A DNA stretch of 5,148 nucleotides from positions 1-5,148 of the forward strand of contig JAAHHL010000600.1 of NCBI GenBank assembly GCA_010672185.1. Direction: 5' to 3'. Origin of the DNA: Caldora sp. SIO3E6. Its GTDB lineage: Bacteria > Cyanobacteriota > Cyanobacteriia > Cyanobacteriales > Coleofasciculaceae. This document shows, piece after piece, positions 1 through 5,148 of this stretch. Numbering within the stretch: position 1 is the stretch's first letter; each line of letters opens with the position of its first letter. The position numbers and the translations under genes are program-made. The notes beneath the pieces are model-generated. The model had not been told where the DNA came from, searched no databases, and worked only from the letters and a program-made list of their open reading frames with translations.

Positions 1-3
1 TGA

Positions 4-2676
4 CAGGGGAATACTACCAGAATTGCCCAGCGGGGAGGCTTACTCTGGGTGTTGTCTGGGGAAGTCTATAACCTGCCCCCTGGTGCAGAGCCAGTGGTGA
101 AGAACGGGGATGCGGTGCAGTTGGGCTCTGTGATGGCGGAAACGAAGTTGGCGACTGCTAATGGAGGGGTAGTACGACTGACGGAGGGGAAACGAGAGAT
201 TGAGATTATTACTGCTTCGGTGCTGTTGGATCAGTCAACAGTGCGGATGGAGAGTATGGGGGGTCGGGAACAGTATGTGATTCAGACTGCGAATAATCAA
301 CGATTTTCCCTGAAGGTGGCTCCAGGTACAAAGGTGCTGAATCACCATGTGGTGGCAGAGCTCATTGATAATAAATATCGTACTCAGACTGGGGGAATTA
401 TTAAGTATGCTGGGGTGGAGACGGCTAAGCGGAAGAGCAAGGCGGATAAGGGTTATGAGGTAATTAAGGGGGGTGCGATCCTCTGGATTCCGGAGGAGTG
501 CCACGAGGTTAATAAGGATATCTCCCTACTGTTAGTGGAAGATGGTCAATATGTAGAAGGAGGAACCGAAGTTGTTAAGGATATTTTCTGCCAATCTACT
601 GGGATTGTGGAAGTTATCCAGAAGAATGACATCTTGCGGGAAATTGTGATTAAGCCAGGGGAACTGCATCTGTTGGATGAGCCTCCGATGAATATGGGGA
701 CAGAGGGTGAGCTAATCTATCCTGGTGCAGAAACGATTGAGGGATTAGTAGTCAATGAACTGCGTTATGGAGAGGTGGTAGAAACACCGGAGGGGATGGC
801 TTTGCTGCTGAGACCGGTGGTAGAGTTTGTGGTACCGGATGAGCCGGATGTTCCTTCTCAGGCTTCCATCGCACAGCAACAGGGAGTCGGGAGTGCTAAA
901 TCACCGATAGCTATCGAGTTGCGGGCAATCCAGCGGTTACCTTATAAAGATGGAGAACGGGTTAAGTCAGTAGAAGGACTGGAGTTGCTACGTACCCAAC
1001 TGGTGTTGGAGATGACCAGGAGGTTGGATAATGTTGGGGAAGGAGAAGGTCGTACAACGGGACGGTTAACAGATGAACATGAGGGTACTTCGCAGCTGAG
1101 TGCGGATATTGAGTTGGTGAATAGTAGTTCTCCTGAAGATATGCGCTTGCAGTTGGTGATTTTGGAATCCCTGGTGGTTCGTCGTGATGTGGCGGCAGAT
1201 CCTTTGGGGGGTAGTACTCAAACAAAACTGTTGGTGTCGGATGGTGATCAAATTGCTCCCGGTGCTGTGGTCGCACGGACAGAAATTCAGTGTAAGGAAG
1301 CAGGGTTAGTCCGAGGTATACGAGAAGGTACGGAAGCGATTCGCCGGGTGCTGGTGGTCAGGAGTGCAGACCAGCTGGTAGTACCCCTGGATGCCCCTGC
1401 TGAGGTGAAGGTGGGAAGTTTGATTGTGGCGGGAGCAACCCTGGCTGCTGGTGTAGCGGCTCCGGAGTCTGGGCAAGTGGTGAAGGTAGAAAGTAATGCG
1501 GTTACTCTGCGCTTGGCTCGTCCTTACCGGGTTTCTGCTGGTGCAATTTTGCAGATAGATAATGGGGATTTGGTACAGCGGGGTGACAATTTGGTGCTGC
1601 TGGTGTTTGAGCGGGCGAAGACCGGGGATATTATCCAGGGTTTGCCGAGAATTGAGGAACTGCTGGAGGCTCGGAAACCTAAGGAGGGTTGTGTTTTAGC
1701 ACGGCGCCCAGGGGAAACTCAGGTGGTTTATGAAGAGGATGAGACAGTGGATATCAAAGTGATTGAAGCTGATGGAGTAGTGGCGGATTATCCGATTCGA
1801 CCCGGACAAAATGCCCTGGTCACTGATAGTCAGCAGGCGGAAGTAGGGCAACCTTTGACGGATGGTCAGGCTAATCCTCATGAGATTTTGGAGATTTTCT
1901 TTGACTATTACAAGGATGAGAAGGGTGTTTATGAAGCAGCGCTGGTTGGTCTACAGATGGCTCAATCTTTCTTGGTGAATGAAGTCCAGTCTGTGTATCA
2001 GTCTCAGGGAATTGATATTTCTGATAAACATATTGAGGTAATTGTCCGGCAGATGACTTCCAAGGTCAGGGTTGACGATGGGGGTGATACCACGATGTTG
2101 CCAGGAGAGTTGGTAGAGTTGCGGCAGATTGAGACAGTAAACCAAGCGATGGGGATTACTGGTGGGGCTCCAGCTCAATATACCCCGGTGTTACTGGGAA
2201 TTACGAAGGCTTCGTTGAATACGGATAGCTTTATTTCTGCTGCGAGTTTCCAGGAAACAACCAGGGTGTTGACAGAAGCGGCGATTGAGGGTAAGTCTGA
2301 CTGGCTGCGGGGTCTGAAGGAGAATGTGATTATTGGACGCTTGATTCCTGCGGGAACTGGGTACAATGCTTACGAGGAGCCGAGTATGAATAGTTTCGAG
2401 TATGATTCATCTAGTGGCGGCTCTGGAGTTTATGGCTACGGGGATTCACCGAGTGGCGATAACTATGCTTTGCGCACTGTTAGTGAGATGGGGCATAGTC
2501 CAACGGTTATTGATAATTTCAGTAGTGGAGAGTTGGATGAGGAAGACCCGATGGAAGTGGTGCTAGATGACCGTACTGCTCGTAGTTACAGCTTGGAAGA
2601 GCAAGGGAATTTTGGTGCTGGTGGTAGCAGCCGTCCATCATTTTTCGATGATGAAGATATGTCAGATTTTCCCTAA
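4..2676 (+). CDS. rpoC2: RNA polymerase subunit beta'' (RpoC2), 5' end missing
   Basis: This is the C-terminal 890 codons of the cyanobacterial RNA polymerase beta'-2 subunit, which carries the second half of the beta' catalytic subunit. Cyanobacterial RpoC2 is usually about 1,300 residues or more, so roughly a third is missing on the left. Counting from the GTG at 49, residues 1 to about 500 are SI3 insertion sequence with repeated sandwich-barrel-like units (G-x-x-V-x-x-G-x-x-hydrophobic-A, then G-hydrophobic-V). The conserved core resumes at TGDIIQGLPR (525-534), followed by NPHEIL (609-614), DKHIEVIVRQM (659-669), LLGITKAS (715-722), SAASFQETTRVLTEAA (729-744) and RGLKENVIIGRLIPAGTG (752-769), all close to E. 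coli RpoC. A Ser/Gly- and acid-rich tail follows (770-875). GTG 49 is probably not the true start: the residues before it (TRIAQRGGLLW) also look like RpoC2. The frame is closed upstream by TGA at 1-3. Identity is very secure; intactness is not. Confidence 0.96.
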   Translation, partial: QGNTTRIAQRGGLLWVLSGEVYNLPPGAEPVVKNGDAVQLGSVMAETKLATANGGVVRLTEGKREIEIITASVLLDQSTVRMESMGGREQYVIQTANNQRFSLKVAPGTKVLNHHVVAELIDNKYRTQTGGIIKYAGVETAKRKSKADKGYEVIKGGAILWIPEECHEVNKDISLLLVEDGQYVEGGTEVVKDIFCQSTGIVEVIQKNDILREIVIKPGELHLLDEPPMNMGTEGELIYPGAETIEGLVVNELRYGEVVETPEGMALLLRPVVEFVVPDEPDVPSQASIAQQQGVGSAKSPIAIELRAIQRLPYKDGERVKSVEGLELLRTQLVLEMTRRLDNVGEGEGRTTGRLTDEHEGTSQLSADIELVNSSSPEDMRLQLVILESLVVRRDVAADPLGGSTQTKLLVSDGDQIAPGAVVARTEIQCKEAGLVRGIREGTEAIRRVLVVRSADQLVVPLDAPAEVKVGSLIVAGATLAAGVAAPESGQVVKVESNAVTLRLARPYRVSAGAILQIDNGDLVQRGDNLVLLVFERAKTGDIIQGLPRIEELLEARKPKEGCVLARRPGETQVVYEEDETVDIKVIEADGVVADYPIRPGQNALVTDSQQAEVGQPLTDGQANPHEILEIFFDYYKDEKGVYEAALVGLQMAQSFLVNEVQSVYQSQGIDISDKHIEVIVRQMTSKVRVDDGGDTTMLPGELVELRQIETVNQAMGITGGAPAQYTPVLLGITKASLNTDSFISAASFQETTRVLTEAAIEGKSDWLRGLKENVIIGRLIPAGTGYNAYEEPSMNSFEYDSSSGGSGVYGYGDSPSGDNYALRTVSEMGHSPTVIDNFSSGELDEEDPMEVVLDDRTARSYSLEEQGNFGAGGSSRPSFFDDEDMSDFP

Positions 2677-2706
2677 GTAGCTTAGGACAAGGGGCTTAAG
2701 CCCTTT
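2672..2706 (+). repeat. Two adjacent hairpins at the rpoC2 stop codon
   Basis: Two inverted repeats stand side by side. The first is CCTAAG-TAG-CTTAGG (2672-2686), a 6-bp stem that includes the TAA stop codon. The second is AAGGGGCTTAAGCCCTTT (2689-2706), self-complementary throughout apart from one G-T wobble. Neither is followed by a strong T-run, so they are more likely mRNA 3'-end stabilisers or parts of a processing site than terminators by themselves. A weaker stem AGCAG/CTGCT with a 6-base loop follows at 2712-2727. Confidence 0.6.
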
Positions 2707-2744
2707 GTTACAGCAGTTTACTCTGCTATGCGGTACATTTCTAT

Positions 2745-2780
2745 CCCCCTAAATCCCCCTTAGAAAGGGGGACTTTTGTT
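2745..2780 (+). terminator. Likely Rho-independent terminator after rpoC2, formed by a dispersed C-rich/G-rich repeat
   Basis: CCCCCTT (2755-2761), loop AGA and AAGGGGG (2765-2771) make a perfect 7-bp GC-rich stem. It is followed by ACTTTTGTT, an interrupted T tract, as expected for an intrinsic terminator on the + strand about 80 bases after the rpoC2 stop. A further CCCCCT at 2745-2750 could pair with the same G-run as an alternative stem. From general knowledge, the CCCCCTAAATCCCCCTT-type motif occurs many times in filamentous cyanobacterial genomes, so this may be a mobile or dispersed repeat serving as terminator. Confidence 0.6.
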
Positions 2781-2848
2781 TGCTGTACTTCATTCCAGTG
2801 AAAAACGCTGTAATATCACGTTTTGAGCAAACCGTGAAATCTTGCTCT

Positions 2849-2870
2849 GAGACGTTTCATGAAACGTCTC
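2849..2870. repeat. Perfect 22-bp palindrome
   Basis: GAGACGTTTCA (2849-2859) is followed directly by its exact reverse complement (2860-2870), with no spacer. The right end continues as TACA, and the left is preceded by an imperfect match. Similar GAGACGTT...AACGTCTC palindromes are a common dispersed element in cyanobacterial intergenic DNA, from general knowledge. It could extrude as a cruciform or fold as an RNA hairpin. A weak GAGCAA/TTGCTC stem lies just upstream (2825-2830 and 2842-2847). Confidence 0.8.
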
Positions 2871-2910
2871 TACAATGTGGGCATAGCGGGTATATCGATA
2901 CCGGATTTGG

Positions 2911-2928
2911 TATAGCGCTACGCGCTAT
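2911..2928. repeat. Hairpin ATAGCGC-TAC-GCGCTAT
   Basis: A 7-bp perfect stem (2912-2918 with 2922-2928) with a 3-base loop. Its first 15 bases including position 2911, TATAGCGCTACGCGC, recur as an exact reverse complement at 3053-3067. An imperfect GGTAT/ATACC stem lies just before it at 2889-2902. Confidence 0.75.
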
Positions 2929-3027
2929 GGTTAGGACATTAATAAAGCCTGAAACCTAGTCATGGTCTATTTTTGGAAAGCGTAGCATGGTGAGCAAAGC
3001 GTTAGCGCAGCGGGACGGAGTCCGGCA

Positions 3028-3052
3028 AATTTTGAATTTTGAATTTTGAATT
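3028..3052 (+). repeat. AATTTTG heptamer tandem repeat, 3.6 copies
   Basis: Three perfect units of AATTTTG (3028-3034, 3035-3041, 3042-3048) and a partial AATT. Short AATTTTG arrays are frequent between genes in filamentous cyanobacteria, from general knowledge. No function can be assigned. Confidence 0.85.
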
Positions 3053-3121
3053 GCGCGTAGCGCTATATTAGACATATTTTTCCGTATTAGAGACAAGCTC
3101 CCAGTCTGCCTGAGAACTTGG

Positions 3122-3152
3122 TTGTGTCTGAAGAGAGGGCGGCTGTTATAGT
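3122..3152 (+). promoter_or_regulatory. Possible promoter for the downstream two-gene operon
   Basis: A -35-like TTGTGT (3122-3127) and a -10-like TATAGT (3147-3152) are 19 bases apart, longer than the usual 17. This would give a leader of about 175 bases. An alternative is TATACT at 3304-3309, about 25 bases before the ATG at 3335, but it has no good -35 box. Both are weak matches by eye. Confidence 0.2.
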
Positions 3153-3197
3153 TTTTCTGACTGTATTTTAGGAGATTTTGGAGAGTATTGAAGTGGT

Positions 3198-3205
3198 GCG
3201 ATCGC
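3198..3205. repeat. HIP1 octamer GCGATCGC
   Basis: An exact GCGATCGC palindrome, the highly iterated octamer that is over-represented in many cyanobacterial genomes. It supports the cyanobacterial assignment. Confidence 0.9.
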
Positions 3206-3334
3206 CTACGGCACGCTTCGTAGCTAATCGCTTAATTCACCTAGAAATTTATTCACTGGTACAACAATATTACGCGAGGCCACTACACAGGGAAATACCA
3301 CGCTATACTAGGGGCGGTTATCTGGCTTCTCACA

Positions 3335-3571
3335 ATGGCTTTACCACAGCTCAATATCAGAATCCCTCCCCACATTGATGAACAGCTCAAGGCTCATGCT
3401 GCCTGCAATGGTACGACTAAGACTGAGGTGGTCCTCAGTGCTTTGGCACTCTATCTCGATTGTGCTGAGGATGTGCCTTTGAGGGAGAAGGTGGCAGTAA
3501 TTGAGGAAAGGCTGGCGGTACTGGAGGCTGAGATGCACTGCACCCAGACAATGCCCCTGATGGAAAGATAG
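3335..3571 (+). CDS. Small ribbon-helix-helix (CopG/Arc-like) DNA-binding protein
   Basis: A 78-residue protein with the layout of a ribbon-helix-helix domain. It has a short strand QLNIRIP (5-11), helix 1 starting HIDEQLKAHA (13-22), a turn CNGTTKTE (24-31), and helix 2 VVLSALALYLD (32-42). In this family the strands of a dimer pair and enter the DNA major groove; here N7 and R9 are the likely base-contacting side chains. A heptad-like helix follows, from EKVAVIEERLAVLEAEM (52-68), which may strengthen dimerisation or hold a partner. No strong Shine-Dalgarno precedes ATG 3335, but it is the first ATG in frame and starts exactly where the strand would begin. The stop is 5 bases before the next gene, so the two are probably co-transcribed. 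It could be an autorepressor or an antitoxin-like protein. No toxin is seen beside it, so the first is preferred as inference. Family call is firm, target unknown. Confidence 0.8.
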   Translation: MALPQLNIRIPPHIDEQLKAHAACNGTTKTEVVLSALALYLDCAEDVPLREKVAVIEERLAVLEAEMHCTQTMPLMER

Positions 3572-3576
3572 CCGGG

Positions 3577-5148
3577 ATGAAAGCTAGTGAGGTTCTGAGG
3601 AGATATAAGGATGGCAGGAGAGACTTCAGTGGTGAATGTCTCAGGGGTCAGTCTTTTAAAGGTATGAGCCTTGCTGGTGCAGATTTTAGTGAGGCGGATA
3701 TCCGAGGGACTAATTTTACTAATGCTTACCTCAGAGATGCAAAATTCTGCGGGGCGAAGGCTGGATTGCAGAGGCGTTGGGCAGTTTTCTTAGTGCTAGC
3801 TTCTTGGCTGCTATCTGCACTGTCAGGGATTTTTTCAATCTGGATTAGTCTTTTGGTAGAACTGGCATTAGACACTAGTAGTATCGAAAACTCCACTGCT
3901 GGCATAGCTTCTCTAATTGTGCTTACAGTCTTCTTGATTGTCGCTATCCGCAAGGGTCTAGCTGCCGGTTTTGGAACAGCAGCAGTCGCAGTTGCAGGAG
4001 CAGGAGCACTAGCACTTGCCGTCGCACTCGCAGCAACAGTCGCAGTTGCAGGAGCACTCGCAGCAGCAGTCACAGTCTTACTCGCACTAGCACTTGCCGT
4101 CGCACTCGCAGTTGCACTCGCAGGAGCAGGAGCAGTCGCAGTCGCAGTCGCAGTCGCAGTCGCGCTACTCGGTGCTTACCTTGGCTGGCGATCTCTCAAA
4201 GGAGATGAGAGAGATGCTTGGATTCACACCATTGCGATCGCATTTGCCGCTATAGGAGGAACCAGCTTTAGGAATGCCGACTTAACTGATGCTGATTTTA
4301 AAGAAGCTAGACTCAAGAGTACAGACTTTAGAAAAGCTAACCTTACCCGTATCCGCTGGCACAATGCGAATAAACTTGACCGCGTAAGACTGGGAGCAAG
4401 TTATCTTCAGGATAGCAAAGTGCGGGAATTGGTAATTACAGGAAATGGACAGAACCAGGAACTTGACCACCTCAACTTGAGGGGTGTTAATTTACAGGGA
4501 GCTAATTTGGTTGGTGCTAACTTTACCGGTTCAGTTCTCAAGGATGGGACGTTGCAGGGAGCTGACTTAACCGATGCCATATTAACTGTGGCTAACCTCA
4601 ACGAAGCCAATCTTCAGGATACAAATATGTCCGGGGCAAAGCTTAAGCAAGCACAGCTGGACAAAGCAGACTTAACTGGAGCTACTCTCACGGGAGCTTA
4701 TATTGAGGATTGGGGTATTACAACTACTACCCAGTTCAATGGGGTGAGGTGCGATTATGTCTTTATGCAGCTGGATGACCGTAATCCTCATCGTAAGCCA
4801 GATGACTGGAATAAGGACTTTACTGAGGGGGAGTTTGTTGACTTTATTACCCCAATGGTACTGACTCTCGATTTGTACCACAACCGAGTTGATGACCCTC
4901 GCTTGATTGCTTACGCTTGGCAAAAGTTAGTAGAAGAAAATCCAGAGGCTAAGTTGGAGCTTGTCTCTATTGAAAAACGGGGCGATAGTAAGGATAAGTT
5001 ATTGCTCAGAGCTGAAGCTTCCCCTCAGGCAGACCATTCTGTTCTCCACTCAGGCTATTTTACTAATCTCCAGCATCTGGAGTCTTTACCTTCAGAGGCA
5101 AAGCATGCGCTTCTGCGGGAGCGAGGGGAAATGATTCGGGTGTTGGCA
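3577..5148 (+). CDS. Pentapeptide-repeat membrane protein with Ala/Val repeat transmembrane region, 3' end missing
   Basis: The frame is open for 524 codons from ATG 3577 to the window edge without a stop. ATG 3577 is the only start after the in-frame TGA at 3529, and GGAAAG at 3562-3567 is a plausible ribosome site. An N-terminal pentapeptide stretch (about 16-62, e.g. GADFSEADIRGTNF) is followed by hydrophobic helices at 69-94 and 109-124. Residues 127-204 then lack any charge and are largely alternating Ala with Val/Leu/Gly; another hydrophobic patch is at 214-228. A second pentapeptide region comes in two blocks (230-265 and 296-378, e.g. NLQGANLVGANF), separated by a VRELVIT segment. A domain starting WGITTTTQFNGVRCDYVFM (379-397) and containing LTLDLYHNRVDDPR (429-442) fills the rest. 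From memory, this domain recurs at the end of cyanobacterial pentapeptide proteins. Pentapeptide repeats fold as a right-handed square beta-helix and usually serve in binding. A membrane-anchored scaffold is inferred; the biochemical role is unknown. Confidence 0.88.
   Translation, partial: MKASEVLRRYKDGRRDFSGECLRGQSFKGMSLAGADFSEADIRGTNFTNAYLRDAKFCGAKAGLQRRWAVFLVLASWLLSALSGIFSIWISLLVELALDTSSIENSTAGIASLIVLTVFLIVAIRKGLAAGFGTAAVAVAGAGALALAVALAATVAVAGALAAAVTVLLALALAVALAVALAGAGAVAVAVAVAVALLGAYLGWRSLKGDERDAWIHTIAIAFAAIGGTSFRNADLTDADFKEARLKSTDFRKANLTRIRWHNANKLDRVRLGASYLQDSKVRELVITGNGQNQELDHLNLRGVNLQGANLVGANFTGSVLKDGTLQGADLTDAILTVANLNEANLQDTNMSGAKLKQAQLDKADLTGATLTGAYIEDWGITTTTQFNGVRCDYVFMQLDDRNPHRKPDDWNKDFTEGEFVDFITPMVLTLDLYHNRVDDPRLIAYAWQKLVEENPEAKLELVSIEKRGDSKDKLLLRAEASPQADHSVLHSGYFTNLQHLESLPSEAKHALLRERGEMIRVLA
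3979..4164 (+). repeat. In-frame hexanucleotide array (NNN-GCA) x31 coding for alternating Ala
   Basis: Thirty-one 6-base units, each made of one variable codon (mostly GTC, GTT, CTC, CTA, CTT, GGA or GCA) followed by GCA in 25 units, GCC in 2, GCG in 1, ACA in 2 and TTA in 1. The right end is a near-pure (GTCGCA) run of five units (4135-4164). Higher-order copies exist: 4006-4032 is repeated exactly at 4084-4110 (78 bases apart, 13 units), and 3985-4002 is repeated exactly at 4039-4056 (54 bases apart, 9 units). This pattern suggests growth by slippage and segmental duplication. It encodes residues 135-196 of the pentapeptide protein, inside its membrane domain. Confidence 0.93.
4234..4241. 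repeat. HIP1 octamer GCGATCGC inside the pentapeptide gene
   Basis: An exact GCGATCGC within the coding sequence, read as part of the codons for Ile-Ala-Ile-Ala. This second HIP1 site agrees with cyanobacterial origin for the accessory gene as well as for rpoC2. Confidence 0.9.

Larger units (their letters stand above)
2911..3067. repeat. 157-bp segment bounded by 15-bp inverted repeats
   Basis: TATAGCGCTACGCGC (2911-2925) and GCGCGTAGCGCTATA (3053-3067) are exact inverted copies separated by 127 bases. The enclosed DNA contains no gene. It holds a small GGAC-GGA-GTCC hairpin (3015-3025) and an AATTTTG heptamer array. No target-site duplication is evident beyond the ends and the repeats do not extend further, so calling it a miniature transposable element would go beyond the evidence. 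Confidence 0.6.
3068..3334. other. Upstream region of the accessory operon, no convincing gene
   Basis: About 270 bases lie between the repeat cluster and the ribbon-helix-helix gene. They contain a HIP1 octamer at 3198-3205 and a CTACG/CGTAG stem with an 8-base loop (3206-3223). The region also has two possible -10 boxes, TATAGT (3147-3152) and TATACT (3304-3309). I recognise no RNA gene or riboswitch. An open frame from TTG 3178 to 3378 crosses the HIP1 repeat, overlaps the next gene and has no recognisable protein character, so it is not called. Confidence 0.5.

Noticed and set aside
1..60. Intein or mobile intron junction as the reason for the TGA
   Set aside because: No intein C-terminal His-Asn junction or intron end structure is visible in the few bases available.
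235..2366. Several minus-strand open frames of 61-104 codons inside rpoC2
   Set aside because: They lie opposite a strongly conserved coding frame, have no family character and no start signals; they are antisense shadows.
2911..3067. Firm call of a miniature inverted-repeat transposable element
   Set aside because: No target-site duplication is seen, and the 15-mer resembles a common stand-alone repeat, so only the inverted pair is reported.
3178..3378. A + strand 66-codon frame starting with TTG
   Set aside because: It runs through a HIP1 site and a CTACG hairpin, overlaps the ribbon-helix-helix gene in another frame, and shows no recognisable protein pattern.
3341..3538. A minus-strand frame opposite the ribbon-helix-helix gene
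   Set aside because: The + strand has a clear domain; the antisense frame has none.
3726..4073. A minus-strand frame rich in Ala, Thr and Pro
   Set aside because: Its composition is simply the reverse complement of the hexamer array, and the + frame is continuous with pentapeptide coding on both sides.
3979..4164. CRISPR array
   Set aside because: The repeat unit is 6 bases, contiguous and in frame, with no spacers; it is a coding microsatellite.
4282..4923. Three minus-strand frames opposite the 3' part of the pentapeptide gene
   Set aside because: They are shadows of a repetitive coding frame with strong pentapeptide periodicity on the + strand.

Overview
The window looks like a piece of a cyanobacterial chromosome. 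The evidence is a split RNA polymerase beta' subunit (RpoC2, found in cyanobacteria and chloroplasts), two HIP1 octamers (GCGATCGC), and several short palindromes and AT-rich tandem motifs typical of intergenic DNA in large filamentous cyanobacteria. The third gene, a pentapeptide-repeat membrane protein, also resembles families common in filamentous cyanobacteria. A genus cannot be fixed from the sequence alone.

Layout, left to right, all genes on the + strand: (1) 4-2676 is the 3' two thirds of rpoC2. It covers much of the large SI3 insertion and then the conserved end of the catalytic subunit. The reading frame has an in-frame TGA at positions 1-3, immediately before sequence that still looks like RpoC2. 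(2) 2677-3334 has no convincing gene. Its first 400 bases are packed with hairpins and short repeats, including a terminator-like C-rich/G-rich stem, a perfect 22-bp palindrome, and a 15-bp inverted repeat pair enclosing a heptamer array. (3) 3335-3571 encodes a 78-residue ribbon-helix-helix protein with a coiled-coil tail. (4) 3577-5148 is an open frame of 524 codons that runs off the right edge. It begins only 5 bases after the previous stop and encodes a pentapeptide-repeat protein with two pentapeptide regions separated by a membrane domain.

The most unusual feature is inside that membrane domain. An in-frame hexanucleotide array (3979-4164, 31 units of one variable codon plus mostly GCA) encodes an Ala-Val/Leu/Gly alternating stretch. 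It forms the bulk of a 78-residue segment without any charged residue. Because the unit is 6 bp, copy-number changes would lengthen or shorten the membrane segment without breaking the frame.

rpoC2 is a core transcription gene and probably ends its own operon at the hairpins. The two downstream genes look like a separate accessory two-gene operon: a small DNA-binding protein, possibly an autoregulator, followed by a membrane-anchored pentapeptide scaffold with an uncharacterised C-terminal domain. That functional pairing is inference from spacing only.
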